This document shows positions 7,707 through 18,627 of a stretch of 64,000 nucleotides of DNA, in pieces. The notes under the pieces were generated by a model. The model did no database searches. It saw nothing but the letters and a program-made list of their open reading frames with translations, and had not been told where the DNA came from. Every line of letters begins with the position of its first letter. Within the stretch, counting starts at the first letter, position 1. The position numbers and the translations under genes were made by a program. The DNA comes from Bacilli bacterium (GTDB lineage Bacteria > Bacillota_I > Bacilli_A > ML615J-28 > CAG-313), in assembly GCA_017411715.1 (NCBI GenBank), contig JAFQPO010000001.1:1-64000 (forward strand), written 5' to 3'.

Positions 7707-9449
7707 TTATATCATTTTAAAATGTTTTAATGCATCAACAATCATTTCTTCTTTTTCTTTTGTACAATTAGGTTGACGTGAATTTTCACTTTTTGGCTTG
7801 TTATAGCATTCTCTTTCTATGATTCCATATTTTGTTTTTATTTGAGCAATATTTAATGAAGATACTTTAACATTGTATTTATTTAAAATATATTCTTTAA
7901 TTTCTGGATATGACGCTCCTTCTGGTTCTTTTCTAGAATCCACATCTTCAACAACTTTCTTAATAAGTTTCTTCCCTTTTTCGTTATCAAAATTAAGATT
8001 TACGTTAACTTTGGAGTTATTACTTTTGTGGGACAACAAGACAACCGTTTCAACATGAGTAGTTTGAGGGAACATGTCAACCGGGGTAATTGATGATATT
8101 TCATATCCACCATTAACTAAAGTTTTTAAATCTCTTGCTAGAGTTGCGGGATCACATGATACATAGACAAGTTTTTGAATTTGTAACTCAATAATTGTCT
8201 TTAGTAAAGATAAATCACACCCTTTACGAGGTGGGTCAACAACAATCGCAGTTGGTTTAACACCTTTATCCAACCATTTTTTTAGCTGGACTTCAGCCTT
8301 ATTACATTCAAAATGAATGTTTGATATATTATTTAATTTAGCATTTTCTTTAGCATTTTTAATAGCTTCTTCTACAATCTCCACCGCATAAATTTCTTTA
8401 ACATCATTTGCAAGGGTAATGCCAATTGTACCAATTCCACAATAAGCATCTACTAAAATATCTTCTTTATCAAACTTACCAACTTTTTTAACTAAGTTAT
8501 AAAGAACTTCTGTTTGGTCGTGATTAACTTGATAGAATGATTTTGCTCCTATTTTGAATGAGAAGCCATTTAATTTATCTACTATATAATTTTTACCAAA
8601 AACACATTTTTGTTTTTCGCCAAGAATAGTATTTGTAACTTGGGAATTAATATTTTCAATAATTGAGACAATTTTAGGATGACGTTTTACAAGTTTAGCA
8701 TATAATTCATCCATGTGCGCAACATTTTCTCTAGTCATTACAAATACAACCATAATTTCTCCAGTAATTGTACTTTCTTTAACTAGCACATGTCTAATAT
8801 CACCACTATTATTTAATTCATCATATCCTTTTATTCTAAATTCATTACATAAATTTCTAATAAATTTAACAATTTCAGTCATCTCATCAGATTGAATTAA
8901 ACAAGTTGTAATTGGTGATACGATATGAGTGTTGCTTTTAAAAAATCCACAAACTGTTTTTCCTTTTTGTAATTGGAATGGGACTTGTACTTTATTACGA
9001 TAATAATTTGGATTTTCAGCACCTCTTATTTTATTTAAAACAATATCATCAAAACCACCAATTTTGCGTAAAGTTTCTTTTAACATTGTTTTTTTAAATG
9101 ATAGTTGAGCATCATAATTCATATGCATCAACTGACATCCACCACAATCATAAAAATTAGGGCAAGCTGGTTCTACACGATAATCAACTTTCTTATCATT
9201 AAAGAGTTTTAATATCTTCCCTTTTGCATAACTTGCTTTAAGTTCTGTAAGCTCAATTATTCCTGCTTCTTTTGGTAAAGCTAAGTCTACAAATACAGGA
9301 AATGCTTCTTTTAATTCTCCCTTAGGCATTAAACCTTTGATTCTAGCTACCGCATATCCATCATGTGTCATTGAGACAAATTCAGCTTTAAATTTATTTC
9401 CCACTTTAATATATGGGATTTCTTTCTTTTCTCTTACAAATTCTTCCAT
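7707..9449 (-). CDS. rlmD: 23S rRNA (uracil-C5)-methyltransferase, RlmD/RlmCD type
   Basis: A 580-residue TrmA/RlmD-family SAM enzyme that makes 5-methyluridine in 23S rRNA. Seen: an N-terminal TRAM domain, iron-sulfur cysteines in CPNFYDCGGCQ, the SAM loop DAYCGIGTIG, VDPPRKGCD, and the nucleophile Cys in YVSCDPATLARDL. The start was set at ATG 9449 because an AGGT ribosome-binding site is placed correctly and the longer frame would overlap sdaA by 62 bases. The last 85 or so residues form an extra domain (SYPEIKEYIL to DALKHFKMI) that I recall at the C-terminus of this enzyme in gut Bacillota. Last gene of the priA operon. Confidence 0.93.
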   Translation of the reverse strand: MEEFVREKKEIPYIKVGNKFKAEFVSMTHDGYAVARIKGLMPKGELKEAFPVFVDLALPKEAGIIELTELKASYAKGKILKLFNDKKVDYRVEPACPNFYDCGGCQLMHMNYDAQLSFKKTMLKETLRKIGGFDDIVLNKIRGAENPNYYRNKVQVPFQLQKGKTVCGFFKSNTHIVSPITTCLIQSDEMTEIVKFIRNLCNEFRIKGYDELNNSGDIRHVLVKESTITGEIMVVFVMTRENVAHMDELYAKLVKRHPKIVSIIENINSQVTNTILGEKQKCVFGKNYIVDKLNGFSFKIGAKSFYQVNHDQTEVLYNLVKKVGKFDKEDILVDAYCGIGTIGITLANDVKEIYAVEIVEEAIKNAKENAKLNNISNIHFECNKAEVQLKKWLDKGVKPTAIVVDPPRKGCDLSLLKTIIELQIQKLVYVSCDPATLARDLKTLVNGGYEISSITPVDMFPQTTHVETVVLLSHKSNNSKVNVNLNFDNEKGKKLIKKVVEDVDSRKEPEGASYPEIKEYILNKYNVKVSSLNIAQIKTKYGIIERECYNKPKSENSRQPNCTKEKEEMIVDALKHFKMI

Positions 9450-9456
9450 ATTATAC

Positions 9457-10641
9457 CTATTTACTATGTAGGGCAAGTCCACCAATTGATGTTTCTTTAT
9501 ATTTTTCTTGTAAATCATGCCCTGTATCTTTCATTACTTTAATTACACTATCTAATGTTACAAAATGTTCTTTTCCACTTGCTATTGCGTAATTAGCAGA
9601 TGAAAAAGCAGCTACTGCTGATATCGCGTTTCTCTCAATACATGGTATTTGAACCATTCCATCAATCGGATCACAAGTCATTCCCAAATGATGTTCTAAA
9701 GCTATTTCAGCTGCATATTCAACAAGTTCAGGATCTTTTGTTTGTAAATACGCTATAGCAGCAGATGCCATACTGCAAGCTACACCAATTTCACCTTGAC
9801 ATCCTACTTCTGCTCCTGATATTGAAGCATTATGTTTCGCAAGATTTCCAACAATCCCTGCAACAGCCAATGCATCTATAATATCTTCATCAGGAGTATT
9901 ATTTACTTGTTGATAAGTTACTAAACATCCTGGCATAACTCCACTTGAACCACATGTAGGAGCTGTAACAACAGTTTCACCACTTGCATTTTGTTCACTT
10001 ACCGCTAAAGCATTAGCGTAGATTAACATGTTAAAACTATTTGTTTTGTGATAATTCTTTAGAAAATCATTACATTTACGTTTTAATTGTAATCGACCTG
10101 GTAAAACAGATGTTGCGTTTAATCCATCTTGAACGCTTTGTTTCATTTGTCTAAAGATTTCTGTTAAATAATCTTTAATATCATTATTTTCATGTTTATA
10201 TACATATTCCGCAAGGGTGATATTTTCTTTTTCAATATATGCTAAAATATCAGTCATTGAGTGATGAGGATAAATAGATTTGGCTGATTTTCCACGAGGT
10301 TCACCAAATTCTTTTAAATCACCTCCACCCACACTAAAAACTAACCATTCATCAACAATTTCTCCATTATCATAAGCTTTAAAACGCATCGCATTTGAGT
10401 GATAATCAAATGTATCATCATAGTTAAATATAACTTCAACATCTTGATTACTAAAAACACGTTTTATCGCAACGTCTGTTAAGTGACCGCGACCTGTTAA
10501 AGCTAACGAACCAAACAACTCCGCAGTAACTTTACAATTAGGATTTCGTTTTTGAAATATTTTAGCTGCCTTATTAGGTCCCATCGTATGTGAACTAGAT
10601 GGGCCTAAACCTATTTTATATAATTCTTTTATTGATTCCAT
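9457..10641 (-). CDS. sdaA: L-serine ammonia-lyase, iron-sulfur dependent, single chain
   Basis: A 394-residue L-serine dehydratase that converts L-serine to pyruvate and ammonia. The beta-type region (residues 1 to about 145, GLGPSSSHTMGP) and the alpha-type region are fused in one chain, whereas Bacillus uses two subunits. Cluster-type cysteines are seen in CGSSGVMPGC, VGCQGEIGVAC and MTCDPIDGMVQIPC, and the typical C-terminal GGLALHSK is present. It is somewhat shorter than E. coli SdaA (454). It lies between pgpA and rlmD with gaps of 9 and 7 bases, so it belongs to the same operon. Confidence 0.94.
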   Translation of the reverse strand: MESIKELYKIGLGPSSSHTMGPNKAAKIFQKRNPNCKVTAELFGSLALTGRGHLTDVAIKRVFSNQDVEVIFNYDDTFDYHSNAMRFKAYDNGEIVDEWLVFSVGGGDLKEFGEPRGKSAKSIYPHHSMTDILAYIEKENITLAEYVYKHENNDIKDYLTEIFRQMKQSVQDGLNATSVLPGRLQLKRKCNDFLKNYHKTNSFNMLIYANALAVSEQNASGETVVTAPTCGSSGVMPGCLVTYQQVNNTPDEDIIDALAVAGIVGNLAKHNASISGAEVGCQGEIGVACSMASAAIAYLQTKDPELVEYAAEIALEHHLGMTCDPIDGMVQIPCIERNAISAVAAFSSANYAIASGKEHFVTLDSVIKVMKDTGHDLQEKYKETSIGGLALHSK

Positions 10642-10650
10642 AAAAACCTA

Positions 10651-11184
10651 CTATTTTTTAGCAGCTTCATCTTCACTAATGATTTGTGCTACTCTCGTTG
10701 AGGCAGCTGCTGCTATTGCGCCTACGATATCGTCTAGGAATGTATTGCATTGAGGATAATTACTTTTTCCATCATGATTTAATTTAGCTACAATACCTTG
10801 TTTATTAACATCAATATCCCCAAAGTTTGTTTGACCAATTGCGCCATATAATCTCGCAATATCAAGCCCAAAAATTTCATCTATCCCAAATACACCTAAA
10901 TCGGCACGCATAATATCTTGAATTGGGCCTTTAAACATTCCTTCTTCAGTTAATCTATCAATCTCTACGCCTAGTTGTAATAAATGAAAGATGTCACGTA
11001 ATGAAAGTATCTTTTCTACACTCTTTACACATTCATCATAGTCAACATTTGGATTATATCTAGCTTGTTGATTATATGCAATTTTCGCGATGTCATCAAC
11101 ATTTACACCACGTTCTAACAATTTTTGTTTATTTAGTTGTAACATTTCGTCACGAGAATAGAATAATTTAACTTCTTTACTCAT
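10651..11184 (-). CDS. pgpA: Phosphatidylglycerophosphatase A family protein (YutG-like)
   Basis: A 177-residue protein with the conserved core of the PgpA/YutG family: YGAIGQTNFGDIDVNKQG followed by TFLDDIVGAIAAAASTR. Family members remove phosphate from phosphatidylglycerol phosphate in membrane lipid synthesis. As in Gram-positive relatives it lacks the multiple membrane helices of the E. coli enzyme, so the exact substrate in this subgroup is less certain. An AGGAG ribosome-binding site precedes the ATG at 11184; it is 10 bases from the fmt stop. Confidence 0.85.
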   Translation of the reverse strand: MSKEVKLFYSRDEMLQLNKQKLLERGVNVDDIAKIAYNQQARYNPNVDYDECVKSVEKILSLRDIFHLLQLGVEIDRLTEEGMFKGPIQDIMRADLGVFGIDEIFGLDIARLYGAIGQTNFGDIDVNKQGIVAKLNHDGKSNYPQCNTFLDDIVGAIAAAASTRVAQIISEDEAAKK

Positions 11185-11194
11185 AAAAATCTCC

Positions 11195-12124
11195 TTATAG
11201 ATATTTTTTTAAGCCACCATTAATAAAATCACTAGCTTTCATAAGTCTTTTACCGAATGGAATCACTTCATGAATATCAATTGCGGTATTATTCCCACAA
11301 GCAATTGTAAAATACTTTTTCTTAATATCAATAATTGTTCCCGGATTTTGATTAGTTGATAATTCACTTACAGTAGCTCTTGCTATTTTTAATTTATTTT
11401 CTGGTGTTTTTTCATTTCCTAAATAAATGTGTGCTAGTGGATTTGGATTTAAACCTCTAATCATATTAACAATGCTTGTAGCATCATTTGATAGATTTAA
11501 TTCTTCCTCTTCCTTATTAATATTGTAAGCATAAGTTACTTGTTCTTCATCTTGTTTAAGTGGTATAATTTCACCTTTAATTAGACTAGGGATTGTTTCA
11601 ATTAATAAATCTCTTCCTACTAAACTTAAACGATTAAATAAATCACCCGCTGTGTCGTTTTCCATAATTGGCTCTTTTCTCATTGCTAAAATATCTCCTG
11701 AGTCCATGCCTTTTGCCATATACATGATTGTAATACCTGTTTCTTTATCTCCATTCATAATAGCTCTTTGAATAGGTGCACCACCACGATACTTAGGTAA
11801 AAGTGATCCATGAACATTAATTGCTTTATATTTAGCGCATTCTAAAACTTTTTGGCCAATTATTTGCCCATAAGCAGCTGTAACAATTAAATCAGGCTTT
11901 TTATCTAATATAGCTTGATAGTCTTTTCTAATTTTTTCTGGTTGAAATACTTCAATTCCTAATTTTAAGGCACATTCTTTAACTGGTGAATACTTTAACT
12001 CTTGTTTACGTCCCACAAGTTTGTCAGGTTGCGTAACAACTAAGCTTACATTGTATACTTCATTTAAAGCTTCTAGAATAGGAACACTAAAATCAGGAGT
12101 TCCCATAAATACAATATTTAACAT
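11195..12124 (-). CDS. fmt: Methionyl-tRNA formyltransferase
   Basis: A 309-residue enzyme that formylates initiator Met-tRNA using 10-formyl-tetrahydrofolate. Seen: the N-terminal Rossmann start MLNIVFMGTPDFSVP, the catalytic Asn/His in INVHGSLLPKYRGGAP, the catalytic Asp in GMDSGDIL, and a C-terminal OB-like domain. Length matches the family. It sits 9 bases downstream of priA, the usual priA-fmt neighbourhood of Bacillota; the partner def gene is not in the window. Confidence 0.96.
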   Translation of the reverse strand: MLNIVFMGTPDFSVPILEALNEVYNVSLVVTQPDKLVGRKQELKYSPVKECALKLGIEVFQPEKIRKDYQAILDKKPDLIVTAAYGQIIGQKVLECAKYKAINVHGSLLPKYRGGAPIQRAIMNGDKETGITIMYMAKGMDSGDILAMRKEPIMENDTAGDLFNRLSLVGRDLLIETIPSLIKGEIIPLKQDEEQVTYAYNINKEEEELNLSNDATSIVNMIRGLNPNPLAHIYLGNEKTPENKLKIARATVSELSTNQNPGTIIDIKKKYFTIACGNNTAIDIHEVIPFGKRLMKASDFINGGLKKYL

Positions 12125-12133
12125 AATACCTCA

Positions 12134-14461
12134 CTATAAATATTTTGGATATTTATCAAAAACAATAATGGCTTTACTGTCTTTATAAGCTTTATAAATC
12201 GTATGATAAATATCATTCATTTTTTTACTATGGTGTTTGATTATTAATTGAACACCTTTTTCTTGATAATTATAAGAAGGTCCTAAAATAATGACTTCTT
12301 CTTTAACTAAATTCCAAATCGCTTTTCTAATTTTATTAGCGATCATAAAGTTTTCCTCATATGATGACTTAACGATTATACGATTAACCTGATAAAACGG
12401 TTCTACTTTTAATAATTGTCTAATTTGAATTTCAGAATCAAAATATAAATTATAATCATCAATAATAAATGCTTTTAAAAGTGGTTGAGAAATATCAGAT
12501 GTTTGAATAAGCATTGTACCACCTTCAGTTAAGTGGTATTTCGCATGAATTAATAATTGATAAGCATTATCATGAGCAGCAAAGTTAGATGATTTAGATA
12601 CAGCATCTAAATTAACTATTCCTACTAAGCCAATATGTTCATCAATCAAACTTCTTGAATATACATCAGATGTAATGAATATACTAACATTTCCATCATT
12701 TGATGCTTCTAAATGATTATTTAATTCATCAATTGAGGCAGTATCTAAAATAACAGCAGATACATTAGGGAATTCATGTTCAATTATTTCTTTCACATTT
12801 TCCATTCCATATCCTGTATGTTTTAAAGCAGATAATCCACATTTAGGACAAACATCAATCATTTCATACTTTTTACCACAATGATTACAACGTAATAAAT
12901 TCTTCTCTTTATAATAACTTAAAGAAACTTTACAATCATCACATACTAGTGTATGTGCACAATTACGGCAAACAATTGATTTACTATATGACTTATTATT
13001 TAATATTAATAATGTTGATAGTCCTTTTTTAGTAGTTTCTTTAATTTTATTTAGTAATTGTAAAGATATAACTGGATTATTATGAAAAACATCTTTTGTC
13101 ATATCAATAAGTTCAATATTGATATTATTATCATCATGATATCCATCATTTAGTAATAACATATGATTTAACATGCTTTCAGAATAATCAATTAATCTTG
13201 GTGCCAAAGTATGCTTAATAAACTTCGCATGATAAAGTTCGGCTAAATATTCTAAAACATTATTCAAGTCATATCTAGGACTTTGATCATTACGATGCCC
13301 AACATTTTCAGAATCAATCATGATAATTGTTCCAATATTATCATAACTCCATAACGCTGCAACTGGTGTTGTAACTATAACATCAAAATTACCTTTTCTA
13401 ATGAAATGAAAATAATCATATTCTTCTGATGGAGTAACTTTTGAATTTAGCGTCGCAACATTTAAATCAGTATCTTGAGTTATATAAGTTGAATAACGAT
13501 AACTTGATAAAATATCCGGCACTACGATTAACGTTTTTAATCCTTTAGAACAATCATCAATCACAATTTTCTTAATAAACGCTCTTTCCTCAATTATTGT
13601 TTTAGGAATCCATAAAATATTTTTATTAGTATCAGCAATCTTGTTACAGTACTTATCAACTAAAGTTAAAGTATCATCATCAATACTAAAATTAGCGTTA
13701 TGATAATTTAGATTACGGTTTCTGATTCTTGATATAACAACTTCTTTAGAATTCATTAATCCCATTTTAATATACTTCTTGATTTTATAGTTAGTAATAC
13801 CAAATTCAGCAGTAATCTCGTCTATTTGTAAGTAATCTTCCGCATTTAATAGTAACTCTAAAGCTTCAAGATCAGCAGGACTAGTAATAAACTTCTTTTC
13901 TTCATTATATTTTCTAATATTTAATTTATATTTAGTAACAGTTTTTTCACATGATGCGACTTTCGAACCGTATGTAGTAATTAAAACCTTATTTTCAATC
14001 ATCTTATTAATAATTGATTTATAATTTAACAACTCATTAGTATAAGGAATTAACTTCTTACCTTTAAACATTATCGCAAGATTTGCATCTAACATATTGT
14101 AATCTTCGACTTGCAAATATTTAGTAGTTTTTAAGCGTAAAGATTTGGGAACCATTTGATTTAATACTCTAACACGTGGTGATAAAGTATCATATTGAAT
14201 GAAATCCGCAAGTTTTAAACTAGCTTCACTTATTATTGGCTCAAAATCTAAAACTTCAATAATTTCTTTTTTATTTCCTTCATATTTTGATTCCAAATAT
14301 ACATCATGAACATAGCCTAATATTTCTTTATTAGACTTGCCAAAATTTACTTTGACTCTAATTCCAGGAGCCATTATAGATTCGTAAATACTAGGCACTA
14401 AATATTCAAATTCATAATCTACATTACTACTTGGATTATCGACAATAACACTTACGTACAT
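12134..14461 (-). CDS. priA: Primosomal protein N' (PriA), helicase motifs degenerate
   Basis: A 775-residue PriA by overall architecture and position before fmt. The 3'-DNA-binding domain is intact (YEFEYLVP, PGIRVKVNFGKS, ILGYVHDV), and all eight zinc cysteines are present (498, 501, 507, 510, 525, 528, 538, 541). The ATPase is not: where PriA normally has GVTGSGKTE, residues 281-291 read NILWIPKTIIE, and the DEEH box is DSEN at 383-386. The GRAGR-type motif VI is also absent. Similar helicase-dead PriA proteins are known in Actinobacteria. The likely role is replication restart as a structural loader without DNA unwinding. ATG at 14461 with an AGGAG site. First gene of its operon. Confidence 0.88.
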   Translation of the reverse strand: MYVSVIVDNPSSNVDYEFEYLVPSIYESIMAPGIRVKVNFGKSNKEILGYVHDVYLESKYEGNKKEIIEVLDFEPIISEASLKLADFIQYDTLSPRVRVLNQMVPKSLRLKTTKYLQVEDYNMLDANLAIMFKGKKLIPYTNELLNYKSIINKMIENKVLITTYGSKVASCEKTVTKYKLNIRKYNEEKKFITSPADLEALELLLNAEDYLQIDEITAEFGITNYKIKKYIKMGLMNSKEVVISRIRNRNLNYHNANFSIDDDTLTLVDKYCNKIADTNKNILWIPKTIIEERAFIKKIVIDDCSKGLKTLIVVPDILSSYRYSTYITQDTDLNVATLNSKVTPSEEYDYFHFIRKGNFDVIVTTPVAALWSYDNIGTIIMIDSENVGHRNDQSPRYDLNNVLEYLAELYHAKFIKHTLAPRLIDYSESMLNHMLLLNDGYHDDNNINIELIDMTKDVFHNNPVISLQLLNKIKETTKKGLSTLLILNNKSYSKSIVCRNCAHTLVCDDCKVSLSYYKEKNLLRCNHCGKKYEMIDVCPKCGLSALKHTGYGMENVKEIIEHEFPNVSAVILDTASIDELNNHLEASNDGNVSIFITSDVYSRSLIDEHIGLVGIVNLDAVSKSSNFAAHDNAYQLLIHAKYHLTEGGTMLIQTSDISQPLLKAFIIDDYNLYFDSEIQIRQLLKVEPFYQVNRIIVKSSYEENFMIANKIRKAIWNLVKEEVIILGPSYNYQEKGVQLIIKHHSKKMNDIYHTIYKAYKDSKAIIVFDKYPKYL

Positions 14462-14491
14462 AATTAACTCCTTTCATTATTTTATATTATT

Positions 14492-14520
14492 ATTATACCA
14501 TAAATTAACAATTTTGTAAA
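14492..14520 (-). promoter_or_regulatory. Sigma-A-type promoter for the priA operon
   Basis: Minus strand TTTACA, 17-bp spacer ending in TGG, TATAAT; about 30 bases upstream of the priA ATG. Confidence 0.75.
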
Positions 14521-14540
14521 TAAAATATGTGTTTAAAAAA

Positions 14541-14568
14541 AGAGCAAGTAATCAAAATTACTTACTCT
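14541..14568 (-). terminator. Intrinsic terminator after rpoC
   Basis: Minus-strand hairpin AGAGTAAGTAATTTTGATTACTTGCTCT followed by seven Ts. A second short hairpin (CGATAT/ATATCG, 14585-14602) lies directly behind the rpoC stop and may help 3'-end stability. Confidence 0.8.
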
Positions 14569-14602
14569 ATTTTATAAATTCAGGCGATATTTTCGAATAT
14601 CG

Positions 14603-17600
14603 TTATTTTTTATAACTAAATGCTTCTTGTTCAGCAGCAGCTACTACTTCAACGTCATCTACTAAACCAGTACCAGCAGGAATTAAGCCACCAATAATGA
14701 TGTTTTCTTTTAATCCTTCAAGGTAGTCAATCTTACCTCTAATAGCAGCTTCTGTTAATACACGAGTTGTTTCTTGGAAGCTGGCAGCTGATAAGAATGA
14801 GTCTGCTTTTAATGATGCTCTTGTGATACCTAGGATAACAGGTTTCGCAACAGGTAGACGTTTACCTTTTTGAAGCATTTCTTTAATATTTTTATATAAC
14901 TCAGGACGTGAAATAAACATACCAGGTAATAAATTAGTATCCCCACCATCAACGATTAATGCTTTTTGTAACATTTGTTTAATGATGATTTCAACGTGTT
15001 TGTCGCTGATTCCTACACCTTGTGAGCTATATACGCGTTGTACTTCACGTAAAATGTATTTGTGAACCTTATCAACATTAGATACACGTAATAATTCTTT
15101 TGGATGAATCATACCTTCAACTAATAATTGACCAGCTTCAACTTTGTCACCAACTTTTACAATTGGTTTTTTACCACTGTCTGTAATATAAGATTTATCG
15201 TTATCAGCAATTGGACTAGCAACCTTAATTGTGAAGCGGTTATCTTTTTCTTCAATAATATCAGTAATTTCACCTTTGATATCAGAAATAATACCTTTAC
15301 CTTTTGGTGTACGAGCTTCAAATAATTCTTGAATACGAGGAAGACCTTGAGTGATGTCATCTCCAGCAACCCCACCACTATGGAATGTTCTCATTGTTAA
15401 CTGAGTACCAGGTTCACCGATTGATTGAGCAGCAACAACCCCAACAACTTCACCTTTTTCAACAATTTCAGTAGTTGACATATCAGCACCATAACATTTA
15501 ACACAAACACCATTGTGAGCATCACATGTTAATAATGTTCTAATTTCAACTTCTTTAATACCAGCTGCAACAATTTTTTCAGCTATTTCAGCAGTAATAT
15601 ATTCACCACGTTCAACAAGAGTTTCTTTAAGTCTTGTTTGTGGGTTCTTACGATGAATAGCTTTAGCCGCACAACGACCAACAATACGATCATATAAGCT
15701 GATTGCGACTGTACCATCAGATTTAAGTAAGTCACTAACAACCATACCTTTATCAGTACCACAATCCTCACAAGTTACTGTAATTTCTTGAGATACGTCA
15801 ACTAAACGACGAGTTAAGTAACCAGATTCAGCAGTTTTTAAGGCTGTATCGGTAGAACCTTTACGCGCACCGTGAGTTGAAATAAAGAATTCAGACATTA
15901 ACATACCTTCAGAGAAACATGATTTAATTGGGATTTCCATGTATTCCCCATTAGGTTTAGCCATAAGTCCACGCATACCCGCAAGCTGTGTGAAGTTAGA
16001 TGAACTACCACGGGCACCAGAGTCAGCCATCATGAAAATGTCATTATTTGTTGCATTTTCTTTCATCACTTTGTCAATGATATTCTTAATTTCTTTTGTC
16101 GCATCAAGCCAAATATTAACAACTTTATCATGACGTTCTGAATCTTTCATTGTACCACGTCTGAACATTTGATTATATTTCTTAACTTTTTCATCAGCTT
16201 CTTTAATGATACGTTGTTTTTCAGTGATTTCAATAACGTCAAATGCAGATACTGTAATACCAGCAATTGTTGAATAATAGAAACCTAAGTCTTTCATCTT
16301 GTCAAGTGTCTTAGAAGTTTCCGCAAGTTTTGCTTGCTTAAATACTTCACTAATAATCATACTTAAGAATTTTTTCTTAAATGGATCATTTAATGGTAAG
16401 TTAGCAATTTTTTCACGATAATTTTCACCTTTTTCTACAAAGTAAACTTCTGGTGTACCAACTGCTAAGTTATCATGAGTTGGTTCATTTACATATGAGA
16501 AATTATCAGGGAAAATATCATTGATGATTAATTTACCATAAGTAGTGATAATATATTTTTTAGAAAGTTCTTCATTTTTAGCAACTAAACGAGCATATTC
16601 TTCAGGATTAGAATCAGCTAAACTATCATCAATTTGGATAAAACGTCGACCAATTGTATTAGCAGGAATAACGAAACGAGTATGGAAATCAATTTCTCCA
16701 CGATCATATGCCATTTCTACTTCACTTGGATTTCTAAATGCACGTCCTTCTTTACGAGCAACATAGAATTTACCAACAGTTGGACATTTTTTAGCTTTAA
16801 TTGCATCTTCTAAGTCTTTTAAGTCATTATAAACTTCTTCATCATTAACAACAATTTTTGTTGAAAGTGATACTTGACATTTTAGAACTGCACGTTTTAA
16901 ATCAACATAACTATCGAAAGTATGTTCTAGTTGACTTCTTTCAATTGATAAATAATAGTTACCAATGATCATATCTTGAGATGGAGTAACGATTGGTTTA
17001 CCATCTTTAGGAGCTAAAATATTTTTAGATGCAAGCATTAATAATCTTGCTTCTGCTTGTGCTTCTTTTGAAATTGGTACGTGAACAGGCATTTGGTCAC
17101 CATCGAAGTCCGCATTAAACGCAGTTGTTACTAGAGGGTGAAGACGGATTGCTTTACCTTCAACTAGTTTTGGTTCGAATGCTTGAATAGAAAGACGGTG
17201 AAGAGTCGGAGCACGGTTAAGTAATACTGGATGTTCAACTACTACTTTTTCAAGTGCTTCCATTGCAAGTGGATCACGACGTTCAATTAATTCTTTAGCA
17301 CGACGAAGACCAGCACGATCTTTCAATACTTCACCATTTGGGCCAATTTCTTTTTGACGTAAATGACTGATTACAAAATTTTTAAATAGAATTAATGCCA
17401 TTTCACGTGGAATACCACATTGGTACATTTTTAAATCCGGACCAATTACGATAACACTACGACCAGAATAGTCAACACGTTTACCTAATAGGTTTTGACG
17501 GAAACGACCTTGTTTACCACGTAATAAGTCAGAAAGTGATTTTAAAGCACGGTTTTTATCCATTACTGGACGTTTATTACGACGGTTAAGTCCTGTATTA

Positions 17601-18616
17601 TCAATTAATGCGTCAACTGATTCTTGAAGCATACGTTTTTCATTTTTAGTGATTAATTCAGGTGCATTAACTTCATATTGTTTACGTAAGCGATTGTTAC
17701 GATTAATAATACGACGATATAAATCATTTAAGTCAGTAGTTGCGAAACGTCCACCATCTAGCGGTACCATTGGTCTTAGATCAGGCGGAATAACTGGAAC
17801 TACGTCCATTACCATCCATTCAGGCTTGTTATCAGATTGTGCGAATGCTTCACAAATTTCTAAACGTTTGATTAATTTTTCACGGCGTTGTTTTGGAGCA
17901 GTTTTTAATTCTTCACGAATTTGCACAATTGTTTCATTAACATCAAGTCTTTGTAATAAGTATCTGATTGCCTCAGCGCCAGTTTTTACTTTAAACTTGA
18001 ATGGATAACGGCGTTTATAGGCACTATTTTCTTGCTCAGTAATGATCATACCTTCGTATAATTCTTCTACATCATCATCAACTTCAGTAATGATATAAGA
18101 TGCAAGATAAACAACGTCATCGACTTGCGTAGTTTTCATATCTAATAAAATACCAATTTTACTAGGAATACTTCTTAAATACCAGTTATGAACAACAGGA
18201 GCAGCTAATGCGATATACCCCATACGTTCACGACGCACTTTACTTTCAGTTAACTCAACTCCACATTTTTCACATACTTTGTGTTCACCACTTGCATTTT
18301 TGCGTGATTTGCCACAAGCACATTGATAATCTTTTGTTGGACCGAAAATAACTTCACAGAATAAACCATCGCGTTCAGGTTTTTGAGTACGATAGTTAAT
18401 AGTTTCATTTTTCTTTACTTCACCTTTTAAGTCAAACTCACGTTCTAAATTACCATTTTTATCACAAATAGCAATTTTCCCTTGGCGAAGTGGATTATAT
18501 TTTAATGTCTTTCCTTTTTTAAGTTCTTCTCTTAGTTCAGGATTTGACCAAGATAGAATCTCTTCAGGAGAGGCAATACCTATTTGAAGATAATCATATT
18601 TTTTATTGTATTTCAA
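14603..18616 (-). CDS. rpoC: DNA-directed RNA polymerase subunit beta'
   Basis: The 1,337-residue catalytic subunit of RNA polymerase. Seen: the N-terminal zinc finger [20 protein letters not shown], the active-site NADFDGDQM motif, the bridge-helix/trigger-loop region ([36 protein letters not shown]) and the second zinc site. I place the start at TTG 18616 because AGAGGTGA lies 5 bases upstream and the N-terminus then matches relatives (short leader before [12 protein letters not shown]). The upstream in-frame GTG at 18625 lies inside that ribosome-binding site. It follows rpoB by 11 bases. Confidence 0.97.
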   Translation of the reverse strand: MKYNKKYDYLQIGIASPEEILSWSNPELREELKKGKTLKYNPLRQGKIAICDKNGNLEREFDLKGEVKKNETINYRTQKPERDGLFCEVIFGPTKDYQCACGKSRKNASGEHKVCEKCGVELTESKVRRERMGYIALAAPVVHNWYLRSIPSKIGILLDMKTTQVDDVVYLASYIITEVDDDVEELYEGMIITEQENSAYKRRYPFKFKVKTGAEAIRYLLQRLDVNETIVQIREELKTAPKQRREKLIKRLEICEAFAQSDNKPEWMVMDVVPVIPPDLRPMVPLDGGRFATTDLNDLYRRIINRNNRLRKQYEVNAPELITKNEKRMLQESVDALIDNTGLNRRNKRPVMDKNRALKSLSDLLRGKQGRFRQNLLGKRVDYSGRSVIVIGPDLKMYQCGIPREMALILFKNFVISHLRQKEIGPNGEVLKDRAGLRRAKELIERRDPLAMEALEKVVVEHPVLLNRAPTLHRLSIQAFEPKLVEGKAIRLHPLVTTAFNADFDGDQMPVHVPISKEAQAEARLLMLASKNILAPKDGKPIVTPSQDMIIGNYYLSIERSQLEHTFDSYVDLKRAVLKCQVSLSTKIVVNDEEVYNDLKDLEDAIKAKKCPTVGKFYVARKEGRAFRNPSEVEMAYDRGEIDFHTRFVIPANTIGRRFIQIDDSLADSNPEEYARLVAKNEELSKKYIITTYGKLIINDIFPDNFSYVNEPTHDNLAVGTPEVYFVEKGENYREKIANLPLNDPFKKKFLSMIISEVFKQAKLAETSKTLDKMKDLGFYYSTIAGITVSAFDVIEITEKQRIIKEADEKVKKYNQMFRRGTMKDSERHDKVVNIWLDATKEIKNIIDKVMKENATNNDIFMMADSGARGSSSNFTQLAGMRGLMAKPNGEYMEIPIKSCFSEGMLMSEFFISTHGARKGSTDTALKTAESGYLTRRLVDVSQEITVTCEDCGTDKGMVVSDLLKSDGTVAISLYDRIVGRCAAKAIHRKNPQTRLKETLVERGEYITAEIAEKIVAAGIKEVEIRTLLTCDAHNGVCVKCYGADMSTTEIVEKGEVVGVVAAQSIGEPGTQLTMRTFHSGGVAGDDITQGLPRIQELFEARTPKGKGIISDIKGEITDIIEEKDNRFTIKVASPIADNDKSYITDSGKKPIVKVGDKVEAGQLLVEGMIHPKELLRVSNVDKVHKYILREVQRVYSSQGVGISDKHVEIIIKQMLQKALIVDGGDTNLLPGMFISRPELYKNIKEMLQKGKRLPVAKPVILGITRASLKADSFLSAASFQETTRVLTEAAIRGKIDYLEGLKENIIIGGLIPAGTGLVDDVEVVAAAEQEAFSYKK

Positions 18617-18627
18617 GTTTCTCACCT

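Noticed and set aside
12134-14461. priA as a pseudogene
   Set aside because: The frame is full length without frameshifts, the zinc cysteines and DNA-binding domain are kept and the operon signals are intact, so a functional helicase-dead protein is more likely.
15128-18008. Plus-strand and alternate-frame open frames inside rpoC and rpoB
   Set aside because: They are shadows of strongly conserved genes and have no ribosome-binding site or recognisable product.
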